Shown here: one piece after another, positions 33,040 to 42,415 of the stretch | How positions within the stretch are numbered: the first letter of the stretch is position 1 | Layout of the letters: every line of letters starts with the position of its first letter | Assembly: GCA_964473245.1 (NCBI GenBank) | Contig: CAYYOL010000004.1 | Location: 1-64,000 of the forward strand | Source: CAYZJV01 sp964473245 | Lineage (GTDB): Bacteria > Spirochaetota > Spirochaetia > Sphaerochaetales > Sphaerochaetaceae | Direction: 5' to 3' | DNA: 64,000 bases | Made by a program: the position numbers and the translations under genes | The notes under the pieces: generated by a model | What the model was told of the DNA's origin: nothing | What the model saw: only the letters and a program-made list of their open reading frames with translations | Database searches by the model: none

Positions 33040-34350
33040 ATGGAGAGAATACCTACGTTCAGAAAGGGAGGGGTGCATCCCAACGATAAGAAGGTATTGA
33101 GCAACGGTCAGGCAATCGAACAGTTGCCGATGCCATCAGAGTTATTGGTCCCACTTTCACAGCACTTGGGAGCACCGGCATCACCGTTGAAACAGAAAGG
33201 AGACGTGGTTGCAGCGGGAGAGAAGATCGGAGAGGCTTCAAGCTTCATTTCAGCCGATATACACTCCCCGGTAAACGGTACCATCGCTGATATTAAAAAG
33301 GTCACACTTGCAAACAGTGTGGTTACCGATGCATTCGTCATTACTGTCGATCCGGAACACCAGGTGGGAACCTGGAAAGAACAACCATACGATGATCTCT
33401 CACCGAAGCAACTACTCGATATCGTAAAGGATATGGGCGTTGTTGGAACTGGAGGGGCTACGTTCCCCACGCATGTGAAGCTATCTGTCCCTAAGGGAAA
33501 GCATGTGAATGCCCTAGTGGTCAATGGTGTCGAGTGCGAACCCTATCTTACTGCTGACCATCGACTCATGCTCGAACAGACCGATTTGGTCCTCAGAGGA
33601 GTCATGATCGCGGCTAAGATCACGAGTCCTGAGAAGATTATCATAGGTGTCGAGAACAACAAGAAAGACGCTATTCGTAAACTGAGAGAAGTCATTGCTG
33701 CAAATGGATACCCCATAGTGGTCACGCCGTTGAAGGTGAAATATCCCCAAGGCGATGAAAAACAGTTGCTCAAAGCAACGATAAAACGGGAGATTCCCTC
33801 TGGAAAACTTCCCTTGGATGTAGGTGCTGTAGTGGTGAACGTCGGCACTTCGTTCGCAATCTATGAGGCGGTTGCCCTGAGAAAGCCACTGATCGACCGT
33901 GTGGTCACCATAAGTGGCGAGGCAATGGCGACAAAGCGAAATCTTCGCGTACCGATAGGTGCGAAAGTAGCTGATCTGATTGCATTCGCTGGAGGACTCG
34001 ACCATGAGCCGGATAAGTTCATCTCAGGTGGCCCTATGATGGGTTTCTCGTTCTTCGATGACCAGATTCCGGTTATCAAGGGGACAAGTGGAATCCTGGC
34101 ACTGGACAAGGAGCCTACAGCGAAAGCGCCACAGACACCCTGTATCTCATGTGGAAGGTGTGTGGCAGCTTGTCCAATGGGTCTCCAACCGACGAAGCTC
34201 TATCGCCTTATAGACAATAGAATGTATGCAGAGGCCATGGCCATGAATCTCATGGACTGCAAGGAGTGTGGGTGTTGTTCCTACTCATGCCCGGCACATT
34301 TGCCTCTCGTACACGGAATGAAGCTTGGAAAACGATTGGGGAGGAAATAA
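33040..34350 (+). CDS. rnfC: Rnf complex subunit C (NADH/Fe-S)
   Basis: Peripheral subunit thought to exchange electrons with NAD(H). The 436-residue protein starts FRKGGVHPNDKK, has a Gly-rich nucleotide/flavin region (GTGGATFPTHVKL, NGVECEPYLTADHR) and ends with two 4Fe-4S motifs, CISCGRCVAACP and CKECGCCSYSCP. It is first in the order C-D-G-E-A-B known from Acetobacterium and Clostridium. An AAAGGAG site precedes the ATG at 33040. Confidence 0.96.
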   Translation: MERIPTFRKGGVHPNDKKVLSNGQAIEQLPMPSELLVPLSQHLGAPASPLKQKGDVVAAGEKIGEASSFISADIHSPVNGTIADIKKVTLANSVVTDAFVITVDPEHQVGTWKEQPYDDLSPKQLLDIVKDMGVVGTGGATFPTHVKLSVPKGKHVNALVVNGVECEPYLTADHRLMLEQTDLVLRGVMIAAKITSPEKIIIGVENNKKDAIRKLREVIAANGYPIVVTPLKVKYPQGDEKQLLKATIKREIPSGKLPLDVGAVVVNVGTSFAIYEAVALRKPLIDRVVTISGEAMATKRNLRVPIGAKVADLIAFAGGLDHEPDKFISGGPMMGFSFFDDQIPVIKGTSGILALDKEPTAKAPQTPCISCGRCVAACPMGLQPTKLYRLIDNRMYAEAMAMNLMDCKECGCCSYSCPAHLPLVHGMKLGKRLGRK

Positions 34351-35460
34351 ATGGATTCACCGAAAACGATTGTTTCATCATCGCCACACTTGCATGCGCG
34401 GTCGAGTACCGCAAGCATCATGTGGGATGTCTCTATCGCACTGACCCCCGCGACACTCTGGGGTGTCTACGTGTTCGGATTCAGAGCACTGGCGATCGTA
34501 CTGGTATCGATCGCAACAGCGGTACTGGTGGAGTTCCTCCTGCAGAGACTGAGCAAGGAGTCAACATTGGCCGACGGATCGGCTTTTCTCACCGGCCTGC
34601 TTGTCGGCATGAATATGCCTGCCGATGCAGCATTCATGGTTCCCATTCTCGCCTCTGCCTTCGCCATATTTGTGGTGAAATGGACATTTGGAGGGTTGGG
34701 GTCCAACTGGATCAATCCTGCTCTAGCTGGACGCGTGTTCGTGTTTTTCTCGTTCACCAGTCTCATGAATACCTATCGTATGCCAAGAACGCTCTCTTCG
34801 GTCGACGCAGTCGGATCTGCAACTATGCTTACGGAGCTCAAACTGGCAACCGGAGATGCCTTGGTTCCCGGACTCAGTTCAACAGGCATGCTTGCCGAGT
34901 TAGGGTATCCATTCACTCAGTTTGCCGGATCGGTGAGCTCGTGGTTCCAGCAGGTGCTTGGGATCGGCCTCTCTCCCTACACGGTGGATGCCTTTTTCGG
35001 GAATATGGCAGGATGTATCGGTGAAGTCTCTGCATTTCTTCTGTTGCTCGGTGCTGTCTATCTCTTCATAAAGAAGATTATCACCTGGCACACGCCGATT
35101 TCGTTTATTGTAACCTTCAGTCTTCTCTCCTGGGCTTTCGGTGGTCTGAGAAACGGCTTGGGAGTATTCCAGGGAGATTTCGTATTGCAGGTATTCTCCG
35201 GAGGCATGATGCTCGGGGCGTTCTTCATGGCAACCGATATGGTTACCAGTCCAACTACGGGCAAGGGGATGGTACTGTTTGGAGCCGGTATCGGGTTCTT
35301 CACATTCCTGTTCAGGTTCTTCGGTTCGCTTCCTGAGTCGGTCTCGTTAGCCATCATTCTTATGAACATTTTCGTTCCCACCATTGAACGGTACATACTC
35401 CCGAAGCGATTCGGTGAGGTGGTGAAGACTTCCAAGACCAAGAAGGAGGCCAACGCATGA
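34351..35460 (+). CDS. rnfD: Rnf complex subunit D (membrane, covalent FMN)
   Basis: A 369-residue integral membrane protein with many hydrophobic segments. The flavin attachment region reads VDAVGSATMLTELK; the Thr of SAT is the expected covalent FMN site. It begins directly after the rnfC stop and overlaps rnfG by 4 bases (ATGA). Confidence 0.95.
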   Translation: MDSPKTIVSSSPHLHARSSTASIMWDVSIALTPATLWGVYVFGFRALAIVLVSIATAVLVEFLLQRLSKESTLADGSAFLTGLLVGMNMPADAAFMVPILASAFAIFVVKWTFGGLGSNWINPALAGRVFVFFSFTSLMNTYRMPRTLSSVDAVGSATMLTELKLATGDALVPGLSSTGMLAELGYPFTQFAGSVSSWFQQVLGIGLSPYTVDAFFGNMAGCIGEVSAFLLLLGAVYLFIKKIITWHTPISFIVTFSLLSWAFGGLRNGLGVFQGDFVLQVFSGGMMLGAFFMATDMVTSPTTGKGMVLFGAGIGFFTFLFRFFGSLPESVSLAIILMNIFVPTIERYILPKRFGEVVKTSKTKKEANA

Positions 35461-36014
35461 GACAATTCGCACGTGTAGGTATCACCCTTTCACTTATAGC
35501 AGCTGTTGCGGCTACCGCACTCGCTCTGGTGAATGCGGTGACAGCTCCGAAGATTGCCGCTTATGAACTGCAGGTTATCCAGAACGCGCTGGTTGAAGTT
35601 TCGGGAGGATTCGAAATTGCAGATTCCCGCGAAGAGACGCAAGAGAGTGGGGTCTTAGAAGTACATACCCTTTTGGATCCGGATGGTGAAGTCGCAGGGT
35701 ATATCTTGCAGCTGAACGGAGCCGGGTATGGAGGTGCCATGACAATCATGGCCGGGTATCGAGCTAATGGCGAGGTGATCGACGCAAGATTGCTTGCAAA
35801 CTCCGAGACTCCTGGATTGGGAAAGAAGGCCGAATCGGCTTCGTACATGGAAAAATTTCAGGGAACGGGTGGCGACACACCGGTTCCGGTGAAACGGGAT
35901 CAGTTGGAGAAATCCGATGCCGACAGCGTAAGTGGTTCCACCGTGACGTTCACCGGGGTGGCAAGAACCATTGCCCTCGGTTCAGATTATGTGAAACAGT
36001 TGGGAGGTGAATAA
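35457..36014 (+). CDS. rnfG: Rnf complex subunit G (covalent FMN)
   Basis: A 185-residue protein with one N-terminal membrane segment and an extracytoplasmic FMN-binding domain. The flavinylation motif is SGSTVTFTGV, with the Thr as attachment site, a close variant of SGATVTS. ETPGLGKKAES is another conserved segment. Overlaps rnfD by 4 bases and rnfE by 1. Confidence 0.94.
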   Translation: MRQFARVGITLSLIAAVAATALALVNAVTAPKIAAYELQVIQNALVEVSGGFEIADSREETQESGVLEVHTLLDPDGEVAGYILQLNGAGYGGAMTIMAGYRANGEVIDARLLANSETPGLGKKAESASYMEKFQGTGGDTPVPVKRDQLEKSDADSVSGSTVTFTGVARTIALGSDYVKQLGGE

Positions 36015-36643
36015 TGGCGAATGAAAGAAAGCAGGTACTTACCAGAGGTATCTTCAAAGAGAATCCGGTGTTCATTCTCATGCTCGGACTCTGCCCAACC
36101 CTTGGTGTCACCACCCAGGTGATCAACGGGCTCGGTATGGGAGCTGCCGTTATTTTCGTATTGGTCTTCTCCAATATTTTCGTCTCTCTTTTAAAGAATA
36201 TTATTCCCAACAGTGTACGAATTCCCTCCTATATTGTGATCATTGCCGCATTCGTAACTATCGTTGAGATGGTCATGCATGCATTCGCACCGGCAATATA
36301 TGAGTCGTTGGGAATTTTTCTTCCTCTCATTGTTGTGAACTGCATTATTCTTGGTCGTGCTGAGGCTTTCGCTAATAAGAATTCACTTACCGACTCATTT
36401 CTCGATGCGATTGGCATGGGAGTAGGCTTCACCCTCGCGGTGACGCTCATCGCGCTCATACGAGAGGTATTCGGAGCGGGGACAATCACACTGATCCCGA
36501 TGGGTAGTTTTAGTGGAGTCTTGGAGATACCATTGCTGTACACCTATCCAGTGAGAATTTTTTCGCTAGCAGCTGGAGCACTGTTGCTCATGGGATATCT
36601 CAAGGCGTTCTTCGAATGGACAGCCAATAGGAAAAGGGGGTAA
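36014..36643 (+). CDS. rnfE: Rnf complex subunit E
   Basis: A 209-residue membrane subunit with about six hydrophobic segments and the family motifs ENPVFILMLGLCPTLGVT and IVVNCIILGRAEAFA. The conserved Cys in LGLCP and NC are those proposed to bind an intramembrane Fe-S site with RnfA. Confidence 0.95.
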   Translation: MANERKQVLTRGIFKENPVFILMLGLCPTLGVTTQVINGLGMGAAVIFVLVFSNIFVSLLKNIIPNSVRIPSYIVIIAAFVTIVEMVMHAFAPAIYESLGIFLPLIVVNCIILGRAEAFANKNSLTDSFLDAIGMGVGFTLAVTLIALIREVFGAGTITLIPMGSFSGVLEIPLLYTYPVRIFSLAAGALLLMGYLKAFFEWTANRKRG

Positions 36644-36649
36644 CGAATC

Positions 36650-37240
36650 ATGGTGTATGTAGCACTTTTTATCACGTATATCTTTATCAACAACTTCATT
36701 CTCACCCAGTTCCTCGGTCTCTGCCCGTTCATCGGCGTATCGAAGAACAGTGAGTCAGCGATAGGGATGGGTATGGCGGTGACCTTCGTTATGGGGATTG
36801 CTTCCATTATCACATGGCTCGTCTACAATCTGTTGCTGGTTCCATTGAATCTGACCTATCTACAGACACTCTCGTTCATTCTGGTCATAGCTTCGCTGGT
36901 ACAGTTCGTAGAGATGGTGATCCAGAAGAACTCTCCCGGTCTCTATCAGGCTCTCGGTATCTTCCTTCCGCTTATCACCACGAACTGTGCGGTTCTTGGT
37001 ATCGCGGTCATGAATATCACCGAAGGGTATAATCTCATGGAGAGTTTCGTCGCAGGTATTGCTGCCGGTATCGGTTTCACCCTGGTACTCGTTCTCATGA
37101 GCAACATCCGTGAACGGATGGATCTGCACCCGGTGAGAAAGTCGTTCAGGGGTATCCCGATCGCCTTCATTTCGGGAGGACTCATGGCATTGGCTTTCAT
37201 GGCCTTCGACAATTCGCTTCTGACAAATCTGCTGGGGTAA
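36650..37240 (+). CDS. rnfA: Rnf complex subunit A
   Basis: A 196-residue membrane subunit paired with RnfE: NNFILTQFLGLCPFIGVSK and LITTNCAVLGIA carry the two conserved Cys. About six hydrophobic segments. Six bp after rnfE. Confidence 0.96.
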   Translation: MVYVALFITYIFINNFILTQFLGLCPFIGVSKNSESAIGMGMAVTFVMGIASIITWLVYNLLLVPLNLTYLQTLSFILVIASLVQFVEMVIQKNSPGLYQALGIFLPLITTNCAVLGIAVMNITEGYNLMESFVAGIAAGIGFTLVLVLMSNIRERMDLHPVRKSFRGIPIAFISGGLMALAFMAFDNSLLTNLLG

Positions 37241-37247
37241 TAGTGGT

Positions 37248-38042
37248 ATGAATATTCTTTTTGCATTTCTCATAATCGCCGCTTTGGGCTTATTGCTCGG
37301 ATTGGGTCTCGCTGTAGCAGCGAAGAAGTTCGCTGTAAAGAAGGATGAGCGAGCTGAACAGATTCTGGCAATACTACCTGGAGCGAACTGTGGAGCATGT
37401 GGGTATCCCGGGTGCTCAGGATATGCCGATGCGCTTTCTGCTGGGAAGGCACAGAACGGTCTCTGTTCTCCCGGTGGAGCAAAGACGACCGAACTCGTTG
37501 CCCGAATACTCGGCGTTGCTGCAGAGGCTCAGGAGAGGATGGTAGCTTTTGTCCACTGCAGAGGCAATCATGAAATCACGAAACGAGATTATCAGTATGA
37601 GGGGATCGAGGAGTGTTCGGCAGCTCACATGCTCTTCCAAGGCGACAATACCTGCAAATACGGCTGTCTCCATCTTGGATCTTGCATACGTGTATGTCCT
37701 ACCGAAGCAATCCATCGCGATGAGAAAGGGAACGTGACCGTGGATCCCGACGCATGCATTGGATGCAGAAAGTGTACGCTGGTCTGTCCAACCAAGGTCA
37801 TTCGTATGATTCCCGCAAAGGGCTCACACGCGATTGCCTGCAATAGTCGGGACAAGGGAGCGGTGGTACGGAAGATCTGTGAGGTCGGATGCATTGCCTG
37901 TAAGATCTGTGAGAAAAAATTCCCCGATTCGGGTTGCACCGTGGTGGACAACCTCTCTGAAATTGACTACACCAAACCCATGACGCAAATCGCGGACGCG
38001 GCGAAAGCTTGTCCTACCAAATGTATCGTTGAAGCAAGGTAA
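37248..38042 (+). CDS. rnfB: Rnf complex subunit B (ferredoxin-oxidising Fe-S subunit)
   Basis: Takes electrons from reduced ferredoxin. The 264-residue protein has one N-terminal membrane helix, the CGACGYPGCSGYADAL Cys cluster, and a ferredoxin-like region with CIGCRKCTLVCP, further Cys motifs CEVGCIACKICEKKFP and a final CPTKC. The Cys count indicates several 4Fe-4S clusters, as in the long clostridial RnfB. It completes the six-gene operon. Confidence 0.95.
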   Translation: MNILFAFLIIAALGLLLGLGLAVAAKKFAVKKDERAEQILAILPGANCGACGYPGCSGYADALSAGKAQNGLCSPGGAKTTELVARILGVAAEAQERMVAFVHCRGNHEITKRDYQYEGIEECSAAHMLFQGDNTCKYGCLHLGSCIRVCPTEAIHRDEKGNVTVDPDACIGCRKCTLVCPTKVIRMIPAKGSHAIACNSRDKGAVVRKICEVGCIACKICEKKFPDSGCTVVDNLSEIDYTKPMTQIADAAKACPTKCIVEAR

Positions 38043-38045
38043 TAC

Positions 38046-40001
38046 ATGCCTTTTATCGTAGGTGCGTACAGTCAACTTCCTCCCGGGACCCCGTTGCCAA
38101 TTCTGGAGCGGGCACTCGCGGAGGTGTATAAACCGGTTCTCACCTATATCTACAAGCATCCGGAACTCAAGTTGCACTTCCATGTACCAGGAACCGTTCT
38201 CGAATGGTTCGAGCAGAATCACCCAGAGATGAATATGCTCATAGCCGATCTTGTGAAGAAGGATCAACTCGAACTCCTCTCTGGATCCTACCAGGAGCAG
38301 GTGCTTAGCATCCTTCCTGCGAAGGATCGCTCGAGCCAGCTGGAAACGACAACCACTTTTATCAGAAAGCGATTCGGAAAGAGACCGCGCACTGCGTGGT
38401 TCTTCAATCAGATATGGAATCCATCGTTTGTATCGACCATGGCAATGGGAGCTCTGGATAGGCTTGTCATCTCTTCGTACGATCGATTGCACGATTTACA
38501 GGTAGCCACCGATCCGTTCCTCATGCAAGACCTGGGAAAGAGTATTGAGGTGTTCCCTTCAGATGATAGGTTTGATCAACTGATCACCCAATTGAGTAGA
38601 AAAGAAATTGGTGTGAAAGAGTTCACAGAGGCTATTGCCAAACTCCGATTCGATCCAGCAGATCGATACCGGACGATCATGGTGAACCTCGATAGACTGC
38701 TACAGGCGACAGCCATTCACCAGGATGAAGCGAACCTTATCGACTTGTTCGTTACGGTGTTCGAGAGAATCAGCCGTTCATCGGATCCTGAGACTGTGCT
38801 CCTCTCCTCGATACCGCTTGGTTCGATTGAGCGCCGGGGCTATTTGCAAGCAGCTTGGTATGGACGTGACTCTAATTTGATCGATATCTCTTCTTTTAAT
38901 GATATGTTCATTAAATACGAAGAATTGAATCATATGTACGGCCGTTTCCTATACCTAGTCAATCTCGCACGACTCTACCGGAAGAACAAGGATGTCAAGA
39001 AGCGGGTAGAGTCATTGCTGGTGAAATCAGGATCAGGTGGAGCCTATGTGCTGGATCCATCAGGCGGGTGTTACCGGAACAGCCTACGTAAGCAGGTCTA
39101 TCGGTACCTAAATGAGGCTGAACGATTGCTGAGTGCAGGAGAGGAAATTCCCTATCCAAGAGAACTCGATATCGATTTCGATGGACACAATGAACTGGTA
39201 TGGCTGGGAAAGAATATCGGCGTCGTTGTCGATACCGCCGGTGGCTCGCTTGCCGAGATCAACTACCTTCCTACAGGTTGGAACTATGGAGATACATTCA
39301 CTGGGTATGCGAGCGAGGTCGATCGTGTGAGTTTTCCTGCAATCAGAGATGGTTCCTTTCAGCGATCATTCAATGATGTGTTTCTTCCGCACAATGCTCC
39401 TGTAGATCACTATGCCAAGCATGTAAAGAAACAGACCTTCGATGCAGGAGAACACCTCTATTCGCTGGAGATTTCGGAGAAGAATCAGAACGAGATCGTT
39501 GCGAGAAAAGGTTTTAAGGATCTTCCGTTCGGGGTAGGTTGTGTAGCGGTTACCAAGCGGTATCGGTTTCGGACCCATACGATTGTTGTCGAATTCACAT
39601 TAGAGAACTGCGGCAAGCACCGTTCGCGTGGCATGTTCGGCAGTGAGCTGAATCTTTCACTCGGGATGAAGGATGATGAAGTTTCCCTCTATACGGTCGA
39701 GAAGAGCAGAAACCGGCCTCTGGCGAATGGGCGGGTCATTGCACCGAGCCTTAAGAATGTCAGAATACCCGATCCATTGAATAAAACCCTGTTATCTCTT
39801 GCTTCCGATATTCGGTTCACCTTGCATAAAGATGATTTTCTGGTAAAACTGGATACTGTGATGGGTCTTGAGATTCTTTATGAATATACGCAGATTCTTC
39901 CCCTGTGGGAATTCGACCTAGCCCCAGGAGAGCAGATGCAGTGGACCGTCGGTTTCAGAATCGAGAGACGAGCCAGAACAAAACAGAAAGATAAGGAGTA
40001 A
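38046..40001 (+). CDS. GH57-like protein with catalytic residues lost (probable pseudoenzyme)
   Basis: The 651-residue protein follows the GH57 4-alpha-glucanotransferase layout: an N-terminal barrel region, then a long beta-rich C-terminal part. The frame LKLHFHVPGTVLEWFEQNHPE and LELLSGSYQEQVLSILP is family-like. But the N-terminal HxHQP is replaced by AYSQLPPG, the nucleophile motif WLTERxWxP reads WFFNQIWNP (Glu to Asn121), and the acid/base DDGEKFG region reads VNLDRLL (Asn214). Hydrolase or transferase activity is unlikely; carbohydrate binding or regulation may remain. It starts 4 bp after rnfB with an AAGG site and ends just before prfB. Confidence 0.78.
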   Translation: MPFIVGAYSQLPPGTPLPILERALAEVYKPVLTYIYKHPELKLHFHVPGTVLEWFEQNHPEMNMLIADLVKKDQLELLSGSYQEQVLSILPAKDRSSQLETTTTFIRKRFGKRPRTAWFFNQIWNPSFVSTMAMGALDRLVISSYDRLHDLQVATDPFLMQDLGKSIEVFPSDDRFDQLITQLSRKEIGVKEFTEAIAKLRFDPADRYRTIMVNLDRLLQATAIHQDEANLIDLFVTVFERISRSSDPETVLLSSIPLGSIERRGYLQAAWYGRDSNLIDISSFNDMFIKYEELNHMYGRFLYLVNLARLYRKNKDVKKRVESLLVKSGSGGAYVLDPSGGCYRNSLRKQVYRYLNEAERLLSAGEEIPYPRELDIDFDGHNELVWLGKNIGVVVDTAGGSLAEINYLPTGWNYGDTFTGYASEVDRVSFPAIRDGSFQRSFNDVFLPHNAPVDHYAKHVKKQTFDAGEHLYSLEISEKNQNEIVARKGFKDLPFGVGCVAVTKRYRFRTHTIVVEFTLENCGKHRSRGMFGSELNLSLGMKDDEVSLYTVEKSRNRPLANGRVIAPSLKNVRIPDPLNKTLLSLASDIRFTLHKDDFLVKLDTVMGLEILYEYTQILPLWEFDLAPGEQMQWTVGFRIERRARTKQKDKE

Positions 40002-40003
40002 CC

Positions 40004-41102
40004 ATGAATATTCATAATCAGAATACATTCGAGACAATCAAGGAAGAAGCCTACGACGTATGGAGGCGGCTTTGACCCCGATACACTGAAGTCGAAGATC
40101 AAGAAATTGGAGGATGAGTCGCTCGCTCCCGATTTTTGGGATGACAAGAGTCGGGCAGAGACACTTTTTTCCGAGATGACCGATCTCAAGAGTACATTGG
40201 AGCCGTGGCAGGATCTCATTCAGTCTATCGACGATGTCTCGGAACTACTTGAGCTCTATGCAGATGAAGATGATCAGTCCATCGGAGATGAAGTTGCACA
40301 ACAGATAGCTCAGATCGAGAAGATGTATCACCCGCTTAGGCTGAAGACACTCCTCTCAGGAAAATACGACAAGAACGATTGCTTCCTTTCAGTTCATGCA
40401 GGAGCCGGTGGAACTGAAGCCTGTGACTGGGCTCAAATGCTTATGCGAATGTATGTGCGTTGGAGCGAGAAGAACGGATTCAAAGTGCAGATTGTCGACC
40501 TTCTGGAGGCAGAAGGTGGGGTGAAATCGGTCACCATGCAGATACAGGGCGCATACGCGTACGGATATCTGCAAAGTGAAGCAGGGGTGCACCGGTTGGT
40601 CAGAATCTCCCCGTTCGACTCGAACAAACGACGGCACACCTCCTTTACTTCGGTCTATGCATCTCCTGTAATAGAGGATGATGTTGAAGTGGATATCGAT
40701 CCCTCCGAGCTACGTATCGACACCTATCGAGCTGGAGGTGCCGGCGGTCAGCATGTGAACAAGACCGATTCGGCTGTTCGCATTACCCACCTGAAGACAG
40801 GGATTGTCGTAGCATGTCAGAATGAGCGATCTCAACACATGAACAAAGCCCTAGCCATGAAGATTCTCACCAGTCGCCTCTACGAACACTATCGACAGGA
40901 ACAGGAGCGGGAACAGGCTCAGTATGCTGCTGAGAAGAAGGATATAAGTTGGGGAAATCAAATTCGTTCCTATGTGTTCCAACCCTATACTATGGTGAAG
41001 GATCACCGGACAAACGAACAGATTGGAAATATTCAGGCTGTAATGGATGGAGATATCGATCAATTCATCGAATCGTATCTCAAATGGCACTCGGAGGTCT
41101 AA
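40004..41102 (+). CDS. prfB: Peptide chain release factor 2 with programmed +1 frameshift
   Basis: Releases peptides at UGA and UAA codons. The ATG at 40004 (GGAG upstream) opens a 23-codon frame that stops at UGA 40073-40075. The stop is preceded by CTT and an internal Shine-Dalgarno-like GGAGG with 3-base spacing, the classical autoregulatory frameshift site. Shifting +1 (skipping T40073) continues from GAC at 40074 to the stop at 41102, total 365 residues. The body has the SPF tripeptide (RISPFDSNKRR) and GGQ (AGGAGGQHVNKTDSAVR). It heads the operon through ftsY and the Lol genes. Confidence 0.96.
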
Positions 41103-41105
41103 CAC

Positions 41106-42395
41106 ATGAGACGAGGATGCAGATCGATACTCCTCCTCGTTCTTGTCGCCTTGTTGGGAACAGCTTGGCTGACCGCCAGTGAATCGGTACGCATCGGGTT
41201 GGTCCCGGTTCACACCACGGTGGGAAATCAATCGCTGCTTAGTGACCTTGATACCCATATACAGCGAGCACTGCAGCAACAGCCTTCGAGCGATTCGTAT
41301 ATGCCGCTCGTTACCACCCGTGTCGACAATCGAGTTCAGCGAGATCTTCTTAATCGAAAGCACACTGCTTGGGGTGGTTCTGGCCAGTTGCTCGACTCGG
41401 TGTTCAGTTCGAGTGAACAGATGCCGAAACCTGAATTCAAGCATCCGCTCCCGTATGTCTTCGAGCGTATCGAGCCCCCACCAGAGATAGCGCAAGCTCT
41501 CGCCGAACATGATGCAGTGGTTGCCGATTATCTTATGAGGAAGCACAGCTTGGATGCCCTTCTTGTACTGATTCTTGAGCCATTTGAAATGCTCTCCCGT
41601 CTTAGAGTATCGGAGTTCCGTTCCGATTCTACACGAACGACCATACATGAAGAGATCTCGCTACCGCAGGACTCCGACTCACTCCTCCAGGCTTCAGTAC
41701 TGGCCATAGTTTCACACTACCGAGAAGATGAGCTCTCCATGGTCGTGTTCGCACCAACGGCTCCAGGTCTTGAGGTTCTGCTAGACGAAGAGCGGGTGGA
41801 TCTCTTCGGTAACCTGCTCCTTACGACAGAAGGGGAGCATAATCTTGAAGCGCGTGCACTTGGTACCCAGTCGAAGCTTCTCTCTTTGGAACTCCAGCCT
41901 GGTAGCATTACCCATATCGATCTGGAACTCGAACCACAGAAGGGGAGACCGCTCCTTATAACCAGCAACTCTGGAACTGCCTTCGTTTCAATTCCCTCGC
42001 ACGGAACCATGCAGTTGCCGAATGTAGTGGAATCGATCTCCACTCCGAATGTGCTCTATGGGAGAGCAGATGGAATGTCTCCCATGATCGTGCATATGAT
42101 GGATTCGACTGATGAAATCTCATTTGCATTCCAGCCTCCTTGGTTGAGTCCGAAACTGGGCACAGCTCGTGAACAACGATCTCTGTATGCCTCATTGGGA
42201 CGGAGCCTGCTCTTCGGAGGACTTGCGATTCTCGTAGACAGCATTTCGCGTTCTGTGGTTTCGGATCCTGCACAACTATCGGCATGGCAGCCAGTTCTCC
42301 TGGCATCCGCTGGAGCTTTTGCCGTATCGTTATTCGACACTGGTTCCAGATTATTTGCATATTACCAAAAAACGAAGTATAGTTCTCGATACTAG
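41106..42395 (+). CDS. Exported protein of unknown function with C-terminal hydrophobic segments
   Basis: The 429-residue protein has a clear signal peptide (RRGCRSILLLVLVALLGTAWLTASE). A mixed region follows, then a part rich in short beta-strands (residues about 210-310) that resembles PEGA-like surface domains, and near the C-terminus two hydrophobic stretches (LLFGGLAILVDSI and QPVLLASAGAFAVSLF). No family is recognised. It sits 3 bp after prfB and 20 bp before ftsY, so it is cotranscribed with protein-targeting genes. Confidence 0.7.
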   Translation: MRRGCRSILLLVLVALLGTAWLTASESVRIGLVPVHTTVGNQSLLSDLDTHIQRALQQQPSSDSYMPLVTTRVDNRVQRDLLNRKHTAWGGSGQLLDSVFSSSEQMPKPEFKHPLPYVFERIEPPPEIAQALAEHDAVVADYLMRKHSLDALLVLILEPFEMLSRLRVSEFRSDSTRTTIHEEISLPQDSDSLLQASVLAIVSHYREDELSMVVFAPTAPGLEVLLDEERVDLFGNLLLTTEGEHNLEARALGTQSKLLSLELQPGSITHIDLELEPQKGRPLLITSNSGTAFVSIPSHGTMQLPNVVESISTPNVLYGRADGMSPMIVHMMDSTDEISFAFQPPWLSPKLGTAREQRSLYASLGRSLLFGGLAILVDSISRSVVSDPAQLSAWQPVLLASAGAFAVSLFDTGSRLFAYYQKTKYSSRY

Positions 42396-42415
42396 AGAAA
42401 TGAGGTGCAACTACG

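Noticed and set aside
34266..35024. 252-codon plus-strand frame over rnfC/rnfD
   Set aside because: Overlaps two certain Rnf genes in another frame; composition (many Arg, Cys, His) is that of a shadow frame.
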